From Chloroflexota bacterium (GTDB lineage Bacteria; Chloroflexota; Anaerolineae; UBA7937; B3-Chlor): DNA of 63,066 nucleotides. The stretch covers positions 1 through 63,066 of the forward strand of contig JAUWLF010000012.1 of assembly GCA_030613785.1 (NCBI GenBank). Reading direction: 5' to 3'. A model generated the notes under the pieces. It worked only from the letters and a program-made list of their open reading frames with translations. It did no database searches and had not been told where the DNA came from. The translations under genes and the position numbers were made by a program. Shown piece after piece: positions 43,284-51,288 of the stretch. Position 1 is the stretch's first letter. Every line of letters starts with the position of its first letter.

Positions 43284-43769
43284 ATGCAAAAAGTGATTCT
43301 GGTAGAGCATGACAAGTGCACCGGTTGCCGGCTGTGCGAGATGGTTTGCTCGGTAAAGCACGAGGGAGTGAGCAACCCCAGCAGGGCCAGAATTCACGTT
43401 ATCAAGTGGTTCATGGAAGGCTTCGACATGCCCATGGTCTGCCAGCAATGTTTGGAGGCTCCTTGCATTGCGGTCTGTCCCAAGGACGCTCTCTCCAGAG
43501 ACGAGGAACTGGGCGTGGTCTCCCTGGACTACGATCTCTGTATCGGCTGCAAAATGTGCGTAACCGCCTGTCCCTTCGGCGGCATGGGCATTGATACGGT
43601 CACTAACAAGGTTATCAAATGCGACCTTTGCGATGGCGACCCCCAGTGTGTCAGGTTCTGTTTCCCTGGTGCTCTAGAGTACGTGGACGCCAACGCAGTT
43701 AACCTGAGGAAGAAGAGGGACGCTGCGTCCAAACTCGCCGAGCTGATGAGCAAGGTCGCGGCAGCATAG
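43284..43769 (+). CDS. Polyferredoxin, HycB/BamC-like electron-transfer subunit
   Basis: 161 aa with GGGGAGG upstream, 15 nt after the tungsten-enzyme gene. Four [4Fe-4S] sets: CTGCRLCEMVC, CQQCLEAPCIAVC, CIGCKMCVTAC and CDLCDGDPQCVRFC. It would wire the tungsten site to the Hdr modules. In Geobacter BamC plays this part next to BamB. The same ferredoxin type also accompanies AOR aldehyde oxidases, so it does not by itself prove ring reduction. Confidence 0.85.
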   Translation: MQKVILVEHDKCTGCRLCEMVCSVKHEGVSNPSRARIHVIKWFMEGFDMPMVCQQCLEAPCIAVCPKDALSRDEELGVVSLDYDLCIGCKMCVTACPFGGMGIDTVTNKVIKCDLCDGDPQCVRFCFPGALEYVDANAVNLRKKRDAASKLAELMSKVAAA

Positions 43770-43797
43770 GCGAGTAGAGTTGCTCCTGGGAACCGGT

Positions 43798-43841
43798 GAG
43801 GGCATGCTTCATGTCATGTTCGGCTGACAGGGTATGCCCTC
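43798..43841 (+). promoter_or_regulatory. Intergenic hairpin between BamC-like and HdrA-like genes
   Basis: GAGGGCAT (43798-43805) pairs with ATGCCCTC (43834-43841). It occupies the only gap over 100 nt in this operon and may tune the catalytic to electron-transfer subunit ratio. Confidence 0.4.
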
Positions 43842-43877
43842 CTATGGTGTGTTGCGGTGCTTTCGTGGGGGTAGGGG

Positions 43878-45200
43878 TTGAGTAATCGAGCGGTTCTGGT
43901 CATCGGTGGTGGCATAGCCGGCATTCAGGCCTCCATCGATCTAGCCAACATGGGCCTTCAAGTCTATCTTGTGGAGCGCACACCGAGCATCGGTGGCAGG
44001 ATGGCCCAGTTGGACAAGACCTTTCCCACCAATGATTGTTCCATGTGCATCCTGGCGCCGAAAATGATCGAGTGCGCCGGGCATGAGAACGTGCATCTCT
44101 TCACCTATTCTGAGGTTGATGAGGTGCGTGGGGAAGCTGGGGATTTCAGGGTCACCGTGCGTCGGAAGCCCAGGTACGTTGATTTAAACAGATGCACTGG
44201 GTGCGGCGACTGCGTAGAGAAGTGCCCTCGTCGAGTGGCCGACGAATTTAACGTGGGGCTTGACAAGCGCAAAGCGATATACTTGCCCTTTCCTCAGGCG
44301 GTCCCTCGCAAGGTAACTATAGATGCGGAGACGTGTCTCTACCTGACGAAGGGGCGATGTCGACTCTGTGAGGAGGCATGTGAGGCAGGGGCCATAGACT
44401 TCGAGCAGCAGGAAGAGCTTGTGGAGTTGGAGGTGGCTGCCATCGTCATGGCCACCGGCTTCGACCCTTATGATCCCACATCGCTGAAGGAGTATGGATA
44501 CGGCGAAATCGATAACGTCATCACTGCCCTGGAATTCGAGAGATTGGTCTGCGCCTCAGGTCCTACGGGGGGGCATCTCGAGCGACCTTCGGATGGCAAG
44601 GTCCCCCGCACAGTTGCATTCATTCAGTGCGTAGGCTCACGGGATGTGCACTACAAGCCCTACTGCTCCAGCGTCTGCTGCATGCACGCCACCAAAGAGG
44701 CGATCCTGGCCAATGAACACCATCCCGATTTGAGGTCTTTCATCTTCTACACAGACATGAGGGCCGTGGGAAAGCAGTTCCAAGAGTATATCGTCAGGGC
44801 CAGGGAGGAGTACAGCGTGACCTACGTAAGGAGCCGCCCTGGGCAGATCACCGTTGACCAAGATACTGGCAGCCCTAATGTGTGGTATGACGAGACGGTC
44901 TTCGGTGAGGCTGGAGACCGGGTGCGCAGGGTGAACAGCATGGACGTGGACCTGGTGATCCTGTGTCAGGCGCTGGTACCTCGCGGAGTTCACCGAGAGA
45001 TGGTGGAGAAGTTGGGCCTGGAACTCGATGAATCTGGGTTCGTGGCGATTCGGGAGAGGCTGGTCCGTCCGGTGGATACGTCAGTGCCGGGCATCTTCGC
45101 CTGCGGATTCTGCCAAAGCCCGCAGGACATTCCCGATTCCGTGATACAGGCTTCAGCGACAGCGGCCAGGGTCGCGGAGCTCGTGGGCCCGAGGAAGTAG
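43878..45200 (+). CDS. HdrA-family flavoprotein (QmoA-like size)
   Basis: 440 aa, TTG start after GGGGGTAGGGG. FAD loop VLVIGGGIAGIQASIDLA (6-23). The HdrA hallmark TFPTNDCSMCILAPKM (about 48-63). Ferredoxin cysteines C106, C109, C112, C116 and a second group C153, C161, C164, C168. The unusual HdrA cluster motif is SSVCCMHATKEA (about 264-275). HdrA is the flavin-based bifurcating site of heterodisulfide-reductase complexes; BamE of class II benzoyl-CoA reductase belongs here. It lacks the long N-terminal domain carried by the next gene, so the two look like a QmoA/QmoB-style pair. Confidence 0.88.
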   Translation: MSNRAVLVIGGGIAGIQASIDLANMGLQVYLVERTPSIGGRMAQLDKTFPTNDCSMCILAPKMIECAGHENVHLFTYSEVDEVRGEAGDFRVTVRRKPRYVDLNRCTGCGDCVEKCPRRVADEFNVGLDKRKAIYLPFPQAVPRKVTIDAETCLYLTKGRCRLCEEACEAGAIDFEQQEELVELEVAAIVMATGFDPYDPTSLKEYGYGEIDNVITALEFERLVCASGPTGGHLERPSDGKVPRTVAFIQCVGSRDVHYKPYCSSVCCMHATKEAILANEHHPDLRSFIFYTDMRAVGKQFQEYIVRAREEYSVTYVRSRPGQITVDQDTGSPNVWYDETVFGEAGDRVRRVNSMDVDLVILCQALVPRGVHREMVEKLGLELDESGFVAIRERLVRPVDTSVPGIFACGFCQSPQDIPDSVIQASATAARVAELVGPRK

Positions 45201-45210
45201 GAAGCCAGAT

Positions 45211-46917
45211 ATGCCCCAGACGAGAGTTGGAGTCTTCGTCTGTCATTGTGGTAACAACATCGGGGGTGTCGTGCGCGTTCCTGAGGTGGTGGAGTTCGCG
45301 CGGACTCTCCCCAATGTGGTCTATGCCGAGGATAACCTCTACACCTGTTCGGAGGAGGGACTGTCTTCGATCAAGAGCCAGATCGGGGAGCAGAATCTGA
45401 ATCGAGTGGTCGTGGCTTCGTGCACGCCACGCACCCACGAGCCCTTGTTCAAGGAGGCCTGCGAGGAGGCTGGGCTCAATAGGTACCTCTTTGAGTTCGT
45501 CAACATCAGGGAGCATTGCTCTTGGGTGCATGCGCACGAGCCCGCCAAGGCGACGGAGAAGGCCAAGGAGCTGGTCAAGATGGGCGTGGCCAAGGCCTGC
45601 TATCTGGAGCCCCAAGAGGAGTTCGAGAGCGAGGTTTTTCCTGCTGCCCTGGTTATCGGTGGGGGCATCTCGGGCATGACTGCCGCTCTCAGCCTGGCTG
45701 GTCAGGGCGTCGACGTGCATCTTGTGGAGAGAGAGCGGGAGCTTGGAGGGCTCGTACGGCGAGTGCGCACGCTGTTCCCCACTGAGCAGGACACCGCAGA
45801 GGTGCTAGGGCCTTTGATCGAGCGAGTGGAGAAGAACCCTCAAATCACAACCTATCTGGGCAGTGAGGTGGAGGGCGTTGAGGGTTTCATAGGCGACTTT
45901 GACGTGACCGTCGCGAGCGACGGAGCAGCCAGTGAACTGAAGGTGGGCACGATTATCGTGGCCACAGGCGCCCAAGAGCTCAAGCCTTTGGAGTTGTATG
46001 GCTACTCACAGCTACCCAACGTGGTCACTCAGTTGGAGTTCGAGGAGAAGTTCAAGAGGGACGCTGAGATACCCCGGAATGTGGTGATGATCAACTGTGT
46101 CGGGGCGCGCATTCCTGAGAGGACCTATTGTGGGCGTTTCTGTTGCACCACAGCGATCAAGAATGCCATCTGGCTCAAGGAGCAGGACCCCGACGCTAGC
46201 GTGTATGTGGTTCACCGGGATGTGATGGCCTATGGAGTAGATATCGAGGAGTTCTACCGGAGGGCCATGGAACTAGGCGTCAGGTTCTTGCGGTACGACA
46301 TCGATGACCCTCCTCAGATATTGGGGGAGGGGCGGGCTGAGGCGGTCAAGGTTCAGCACCAGCTCATGGGGAGGGAGGTCGTTCTGCCTGCTGACCTGGT
46401 GATCCTGACAACGCCGCTGGTGGCGCAAGAGGGCAGCGAGAAGGTATCCAAGATGCTGAAGGTGCCCTTGGGCAGCGAAGGGTTCTTCTTAGAGGCGCAT
46501 CTCAAGCTGCGTCCGATAGAGTTCTCCACCGATGGTGTCTTCGTCTGTGGCTCAGCTCGGTATCCTTCCAACATCTCGGAGAGTGTGTCGCAGGCGTACG
46601 CCACGGCGGTGAAAGCTGCCATCCCCATAGAGGACGGCTTCGTGCGTGTAGAAGCCATCACGGCCTATTGTGACGAGTGGTCCTGCAGCGCTTGTGGGAA
46701 CTGCGTGGAGGTGTGCCCCTTTGGCGCCATTGAGCTACAAGAGGGTAGGTTTGGCACGACGGCCCACGTCAACGTGGCACAGTGTAAGGGTTGCGGCTGC
46801 TGTGTAGCTGCCTGTCCGAGCGGGTCCATGCAGCAGAGGGGTTTCGACGACAGGCAACTGCTCAGTATGATCAGTGCCTTGGCTGAGGAGATGACTGGTG
46901 GCGCAGGAAGCCCATGA
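45211..46917 (+). CDS. HdrA-family flavoprotein, full-length
   Basis: 568 aa. N-terminal HdrA domain VGVFVCHCGNNIGG with further Cys (C46, C71, C84, C103), FAD loop ALVIGGGISGMTAALSLAG (about 146-164), cluster motif YCGRFCCTTAIKNA, and a C-terminal 2[4Fe-4S] ferredoxin (CSACGNCVEVC, CKGCGCCVAAC). This is the complete methanogen-type architecture. It starts 10 nt after the shorter HdrA and overlaps the mvhD-like gene by 20 nt. It is the more likely bifurcating flavin site, with ferredoxin as the low-potential acceptor or donor; that is inferred from the family. Confidence 0.9.
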   Translation: MPQTRVGVFVCHCGNNIGGVVRVPEVVEFARTLPNVVYAEDNLYTCSEEGLSSIKSQIGEQNLNRVVVASCTPRTHEPLFKEACEEAGLNRYLFEFVNIREHCSWVHAHEPAKATEKAKELVKMGVAKACYLEPQEEFESEVFPAALVIGGGISGMTAALSLAGQGVDVHLVERERELGGLVRRVRTLFPTEQDTAEVLGPLIERVEKNPQITTYLGSEVEGVEGFIGDFDVTVASDGAASELKVGTIIVATGAQELKPLELYGYSQLPNVVTQLEFEEKFKRDAEIPRNVVMINCVGARIPERTYCGRFCCTTAIKNAIWLKEQDPDASVYVVHRDVMAYGVDIEEFYRRAMELGVRFLRYDIDDPPQILGEGRAEAVKVQHQLMGREVVLPADLVILTTPLVAQEGSEKVSKMLKVPLGSEGFFLEAHLKLRPIEFSTDGVFVCGSARYPSNISESVSQAYATAVKAAIPIEDGFVRVEAITAYCDEWSCSACGNCVEVCPFGAIELQEGRFGTTAHVNVAQCKGCGCCVAACPSGSMQQRGFDDRQLLSMISALAEEMTGGAGSP

Positions 46918-47341
46918 AGAACACGGGGATGGTTTCGAACCCAGGATTCTAGTCTTCGCGTGCAATTGGTGTTCCTATGCGGGGGCTGATCTGGCAGGTG
47001 TATCCCGTCTCCAGATGCCTGCGAGTTGTCGGGTGATTCGGGTGATGTGCTCCGCCCGCGTGAGGCCAGAGTTCGTCATTGCAGCTCTCTCCAAGGGACT
47101 GGACGGGGTACTGGTTCTAGGCTGTCATCCGGGAGAGTGCCACTACTCAGAGGGCAACTACTTCACCAGGCGAAGGGGGCTCTTCCTCAAGCAGCTTCTG
47201 GAGTACGTGGGGATAGAGCCGGAGAGGTTTCAGGTCAGATGGGTGTCGGCCTCTGAAGGCGCGAAGTTTGCCGACACGGTGGAAGAGGTGACTGAGCAGA
47301 TCAAGGCTCTGGGTCCGAACAGGCCGCGGGCACATTCCTAG
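46898..47341 (+). CDS. MvhD/FlxD-like [2Fe-2S] electron-transfer protein
   Basis: 147 aa, GTG start overlapping the HdrA gene by 20 nt. FlpD/MvhD signature cysteines: ILVFACNWCSYAGAD, IRVMCSARV and LGCHPGECHYSEGNYFTRRR. MvhD hands electrons to HdrA in methanogens; BamF and FlxD are homologues. It therefore links the NAD(P)H-side subunits encoded next to the HdrA proteins. Confidence 0.92.
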   Translation: MAQEAHEEHGDGFEPRILVFACNWCSYAGADLAGVSRLQMPASCRVIRVMCSARVRPEFVIAALSKGLDGVLVLGCHPGECHYSEGNYFTRRRGLFLKQLLEYVGIEPERFQVRWVSASEGAKFADTVEEVTEQIKALGPNRPRAHS

Positions 47342-47364
47342 TCAACAGGTCCGGGGGAAAGGTA

Positions 47365-48324
47365 ATGCAGGAAAGGCTACACGGGATAGTCAGAAAGCTA
47401 CTAGCTGAGGGTGCTATCGAGTACTTCATCGGCTACGGCCAGGGCTTTGAGCCCCACAATGTTGCGCCGTGCTTCGTAGCGCAGGAGGACGAGGTTGAGA
47501 AGTTGGTGTGGGGGCCTCTCTGCGCCCACAATCTCAGCAAGTATGCCCTCAGGGCCAGGGAGTTCGACGGAAAGGTTGGCTTGTTGGTCAAGGGGTGCGA
47601 TGCTCGGGCTATTGTTGAATTGGTCAAACAGCACCAGATCGAGCGGGACGAGATCGTCGTGGTGGGAGTTCCGTGCCAAGGCCAGGTGGACCTGCGCAAG
47701 TTGGAGGAGGTGCTTGGCCTTCCGTTGGATGTGGTGAAGGGCGTGGAGGACGTGGGAGACGACTTCCTGGTCACGGTCGGGGAGGAGAAACAGAAGGTTG
47801 CCAAGGAGCAGGTTCTGCGCGACAAATGCTTCTACTGCAAGCATCCGAACTCCTTCGAGTACGACTTCACCTTGGGCGACGTAATGCCCTTCTCGATAGA
47901 CGCGGACAAGGGGGAGTTCGCCCTGGTGGAGGAGCTAGAACAGCTTTCGCTGGAGGAGAGAAGGGCTTTCTGGCAGAAGCAGTTCGCTCGGTGCATCCGT
48001 TGCAACGCCTGCCGGGAGGTCTGCTATGCCTGCTACTGCAAGGAGTGCATATTCGATAGCCTGGCGCCGCGTTGGATAGAGAAGCCTCCCCTGGTGGGCG
48101 AGAACGAGATCTATCACCTGATCAGAGCCCTTCACCTGGCGGGGCGGTGCATAGATTGTGGCGAGTGCGAAAGGGTATGCCCTATGAACATCCCTCTGAG
48201 CCTTCTGTTCAAGAAGGTGCAGAAGGATATCGCTGAGTTGTTCGACTACGAGGCGGGGATGGAGCTTGATCAGGTACCGCCTCTGATCGACTTCAAGCTG
48301 GATGATCAAGACCCGTTCATGTAG
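47365..48324 (+). CDS. FlxC-like iron-sulfur protein (FrhB/FdhB-related)
   Basis: 319 aa, AGGTA before the ATG. The N-terminal half resembles the FrhB/FdhB domain (PCQGQVDLRKLEEVLG; DKCFYCKHPNSFEYDFTLGD). Then CIRCNACREVCYACYCKEC and, near residue 265, CIDCGECERVCPMNIP, giving at least two [4Fe-4S] clusters plus extra cysteines. Its place between mvhD and a FlxB-like gene matches the flxABCD-hdr gene sets of sulfate reducers. Exact partner and cofactor cannot be read from the sequence. Confidence 0.8.
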   Translation: MQERLHGIVRKLLAEGAIEYFIGYGQGFEPHNVAPCFVAQEDEVEKLVWGPLCAHNLSKYALRAREFDGKVGLLVKGCDARAIVELVKQHQIERDEIVVVGVPCQGQVDLRKLEEVLGLPLDVVKGVEDVGDDFLVTVGEEKQKVAKEQVLRDKCFYCKHPNSFEYDFTLGDVMPFSIDADKGEFALVEELEQLSLEERRAFWQKQFARCIRCNACREVCYACYCKECIFDSLAPRWIEKPPLVGENEIYHLIRALHLAGRCIDCGECERVCPMNIPLSLLFKKVQKDIAELFDYEAGMELDQVPPLIDFKLDDQDPFM

Positions 48325-48333
48325 GAGGGTTTG

Positions 48334-49362
48334 GTGGAAAGGAAGAAGATCAGGAAGTCTGACCTCGGTCTGTGGCTGGACAGAATAGCTGAAGAGTACG
48401 AGCTGATCGGTCCGACGGAGGAGGAAGGCGTCATAGGGTTCGAGCCGGTTGACACGAGCGCGGCACTGAAGTTGGATTATACCAACTCGCTCATTCCACC
48501 TAAGAGTCTGTTCTTTCCGCCAGCAGAGAGTCTCTTCTCCTTCCGCAAGAGAGGGAGGGAGATAGAGTTGGAAGAGACGAAGCCCATGGAGAGGGACAGG
48601 GTGGTGTTCGGCATCCGCAACTGCGATGTCAGCAGCCTGTCTCTCTTGGACGCTGTATTCGGCGAGGATCTGGAGGACGCCTACTATCTGGAGAGGCGAG
48701 CCAGGACCGCGCTCATCGCGCTGGCCTGTCCCACGCCTCCTCGGTCGAGCTGTTTCTGCACTACCTTTGACATAGATCCCCTGTCGCCTGAGGGCAGCGA
48801 CATTCTACTGACCGACGTCGGCGACGTGTATCTGGTTGATGTGACCACGGAGAGGGGGGAGGGACTGGTAGCGCTGTCTGGGGACCTTTTCTCTCCGTTG
48901 AGTGCTGACGAGGCGCAGGAGCTTCAGCCGCCGGCGGTCCAGATGAGGGAGCTGGATGTCAGTGAGTTGAGAGAGAGGATAGAAGCTCTCTGGGAGGACG
49001 AATACTGGGAGAAGCTCAGTCTTCCCTGTCTAGGTTGTGGCATCTGTACGTATGTTTGTCCAACATGTCACTGCTTCGATATGGTGGATGTGGGTTCAAC
49101 GTCGGACGGAGCGCGGTACCGCTGCTGGGACTCGTGCATGTACAGCGATTTCGCCCTCATGGCCAGTGGGGAAAACCCGCGTGCGACTAGGGCGGAGCGG
49201 GTCCGCAACAGATACTTCCACAAGTTCAGTACGTTTCCCTCCAGGTATGGGACCGGCTACGCTTGTGTGGGTTGCGCGAGATGCCTGGTGCACTGCCCGG
49301 CCGGCACCGAGATCACCCAGGTCATCGAGGACATTCTCGCCAAGGAGGCAGTGAGTGAGTGA
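48334..49362 (+). CDS. FlxB-like [4Fe-4S] protein (sulfhydrogenase beta family)
   Basis: 342 aa from GTG 48334, which has better spacing from AGGAGG than the TTG at 48331. The N-terminal domain (LFFPPAESLFSFRKRGREIE; RNCDVSSLSLLDAVF) is that of sulfhydrogenase beta / anaerobic sulfite reductase A proteins. Two ferredoxin motifs: CLGCGICTYVCPTCHC (about residue 231) and CVGCARCLVHC. It transfers electrons between the flavin subunit and the rest. Overlaps the FlxA-like gene by 8 nt. Confidence 0.85.
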   Translation: MERKKIRKSDLGLWLDRIAEEYELIGPTEEEGVIGFEPVDTSAALKLDYTNSLIPPKSLFFPPAESLFSFRKRGREIELEETKPMERDRVVFGIRNCDVSSLSLLDAVFGEDLEDAYYLERRARTALIALACPTPPRSSCFCTTFDIDPLSPEGSDILLTDVGDVYLVDVTTERGEGLVALSGDLFSPLSADEAQELQPPAVQMRELDVSELRERIEALWEDEYWEKLSLPCLGCGICTYVCPTCHCFDMVDVGSTSDGARYRCWDSCMYSDFALMASGENPRATRAERVRNRYFHKFSTFPSRYGTGYACVGCARCLVHCPAGTEITQVIEDILAKEAVSE

Positions 49363-50191
49363 CAACATCTACCTACCTTCGATAGCCACCGTCACCGAGG
49401 TGCGGCCGGAGACCTCCGACACTAGCACTTTTGTGGTCACTTTCGACGATGCCAAAATGAGGGAATCCTTCACCTATCTGCCGGGGCAGTTTGTTGAACT
49501 GTCCATCTTCGGGGTTGGGGGATGTGCCATCGGCATCGCCTCCTCGCCTACGGAAAAGGGGTTCCTGGAGTTCTGTGTGCGGGCGGTGGGCACTGTGACC
49601 AACGCCATTCATGATCTAGAGGTGGGCGACAAGCTGGGCGTAAGGGGACCGTTGGGCAACTCGTGGCCCACAGAGGAGGTTGAAGGAAAGGACCTGCTCT
49701 TCATTGGCGGTGGAATCGGTCTCCCCCCCTTGCGGTCCCTGATCCACTATGTGTTGGACAACAGGGATCGGTACGAAGCCGTGGAGATCGTCTACGGAGC
49801 GAGAAGTCCTCAAGATCTGGTCTACAAGCAGGAGTTGAAGGAGTGGGAGGAGCGGCCCGATGTGGATCTCTATGTCACAGTGGACGCAGGAGATGAATCG
49901 TGGCAGGGACCGGTAGGGTTTGTACCCCCGTTTCTGAGGGAGATAGACCTCTCCCCCGAGAACAAGGTCGCCTTTACCTGCGGCCCCCCCATCATGATCA
50001 AGCTGGTGGTGGAGGCGCTGGAGGATCTGGACTACGCCGACGCCAACATAGTCACCACGCTGGAGATGAAGATGAAATGCGGGGTGGGCAAATGCGGTCG
50101 CTGCAATATCGGCGACAAGTACATCTGCCGCGATGGGCCGGTCTTCACTTTCGAGCAACTGAGAGAGATACCCGGAGCCCTCGAAGGCTGA
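49355..50191 (+). CDS. FlxA-like FAD/NAD(P)H-binding oxidoreductase subunit
   Basis: 278 aa, GTG start. Ferredoxin-NADP reductase fold: FAD domain YLPGQFVELSIFGVGGCAIG (about 41-60), NAD(P) loop LLFIGGGIGLPPLRSLIHYV (about 110-130), and a C-terminal [2Fe-2S] binding loop CGVGKCGRCNIGDKYICRDG of the dihydroorotate dehydrogenase B / sulfhydrogenase gamma type. It is the pyridine-nucleotide entry point of the complex and takes the place held by BamG-I in Geobacter. Confidence 0.88.
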   Translation: MSDNIYLPSIATVTEVRPETSDTSTFVVTFDDAKMRESFTYLPGQFVELSIFGVGGCAIGIASSPTEKGFLEFCVRAVGTVTNAIHDLEVGDKLGVRGPLGNSWPTEEVEGKDLLFIGGGIGLPPLRSLIHYVLDNRDRYEAVEIVYGARSPQDLVYKQELKEWEERPDVDLYVTVDAGDESWQGPVGFVPPFLREIDLSPENKVAFTCGPPIMIKLVVEALEDLDYADANIVTTLEMKMKCGVGKCGRCNIGDKYICRDGPVFTFEQLREIPGALEG

Positions 50192-50207
50192 CCAGGAGTC
50201 CAACCCC

Positions 50208-50693
50208 ATGAGGGAGAACTCGATCGGCCAGTTGATGAAGGAGACTGGGGCCCTCCTGTGCGTGGAGTGTGGGAAGTGCGCCTCGGCTTGCCCCATGACG
50301 GAGATCTTCGACGACTTCTCCTATGAAGTCTCGCCGCGGGGCATTGTGGAGAAGGCGTTGTTCGGATTCGACCTCCTGACCGATGTCGGCATCTGGTTCT
50401 GTCTGACTTGCGACGTCTGCACGGAACTGTGCCCGGCGGGGGTGAGGTTCAGAGACTTCGTGGAAGGTGTTCGATCTCTGGCCGTGGAGGCGGGCGTGAC
50501 GGAGCATGGGCTTTTCTGCGAGAGGTGTGGTCGCTTCATAGTGCCTACGCACACTATAGACTACATACGCGGGAAGCTGGACGGGGGCGAAGTCCCTGAT
50601 GAGTACCTTAGCTTGTGTCCGAGGTGTCGACAGTATGACTTCACGGCGAAGATGAAGGCTCTTCGTCCTGGGAGGAGCAGGGTTACGCCATGA
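50208..50693 (+). CDS. HdrC-like ferredoxin with extra C-terminal zinc/rubredoxin-like motif
   Basis: 161 aa. Two HdrC-type [4Fe-4S] motifs: CVECGKCASACPMTEIF (about 18-34) and CLTCDVCTELCPAGVRFRDF (about 65-84). The C-terminus adds CERCGR ... CPRCRQYD, a CxxC pair of pairs not present in normal HdrC. In Hdr complexes HdrC passes electrons to HdrB; no hdrB is present in this operon. The gene overlaps the MoaD-like gene by 4 nt. Confidence 0.85.
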   Translation: MRENSIGQLMKETGALLCVECGKCASACPMTEIFDDFSYEVSPRGIVEKALFGFDLLTDVGIWFCLTCDVCTELCPAGVRFRDFVEGVRSLAVEAGVTEHGLFCERCGRFIVPTHTIDYIRGKLDGGEVPDEYLSLCPRCRQYDFTAKMKALRPGRSRVTP

Positions 50694-50977
50694 AGGTCAA
50701 CCTCCGTCTCATGGCTTTGCCCAGACTGGCAAAAGCCATGGGGGGTAAGGAGCTCGACGTGGAGTTCCGTGGTGAAACGGTTGCGGACCTAGTCGGCCAC
50801 CTGGTGCAGGAATATGGGCGGCCGGCCCGAGAGGCCCTGCTGGACGAGGACGGCGATCTGGACGCCATCATCCAGATCCTGGTCAACGAGAAGCAGTGGG
50901 TCGTCCACGATGAGCTAGATGTGTCCTTGAAGGAGGGGGACAGCGTGATCTTCATGCTGCTGGTGGCGGGGGGATAG
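50690..50977 (+). CDS. MoaD/ThiS-family sulfur carrier
   Basis: 95 aa, beta-grasp pattern with the diagnostic C-terminal Gly-Gly (MLLVAGG). It is coupled to the HdrC-like gene by ATGA overlap. MoaD supplies sulfur for the dithiolene of molybdo/tungstopterin; a dedicated copy in this operon fits maturation of the tungsten enzyme encoded at 41379. ThiS is unlikely in this context. Confidence 0.85.
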   Translation: MKVNLRLMALPRLAKAMGGKELDVEFRGETVADLVGHLVQEYGRPAREALLDEDGDLDAIIQILVNEKQWVVHDELDVSLKEGDSVIFMLLVAGG

Positions 50978-51010
50978 ATGGCTTAGAGCGCATAATCTCT
51001 CTCTGGAACC

Positions 51011-51043
51011 ACAACTACCGCCACCAACGGGGTAGTTGTTTTC
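51011..51043 (+). terminator. Rho-independent terminator of the Bam/Flx-like operon
   Basis: ACAACTACC (51011-51019), 11-base loop, GGTAGTTGT (51031-51039), then TTTC. The 9-bp stem plus T-rich tail lies 34 nt after the last gene. Confidence 0.8.
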
Positions 51044-51139
51044 ATTGTGTGAGAGTGTGGAGGAATAAGATCCAAGGGCAGATGCTTCATAGGTGTGCCT
51101 AGATGCAGACACAGCCGGGGTTTGCGCACAGTCCCTTGG

Positions 51140-51169
51140 TTGGCGCATTATGCCATACTTCCGTATACT
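51140..51169 (+). promoter_or_regulatory. Possible promoter for the cysteine-rich orphan
   Basis: TTGGCG at 51140-51145 and TATACT at 51164-51169 with an 18-base spacer, about 115 bases before the likely start at 51289. Confidence 0.45.
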
Positions 51170-51288
51170 ATGCCAAACTAGAAGGCTTAGGAGGCAGGAT
51201 TTCCGTATAGCATCTCATTTGGGATACACGGAAGGTTTCCGCAGAATCATTGTTAGCCCGCAGATCGTGGCAACACAAGACAGGACAG

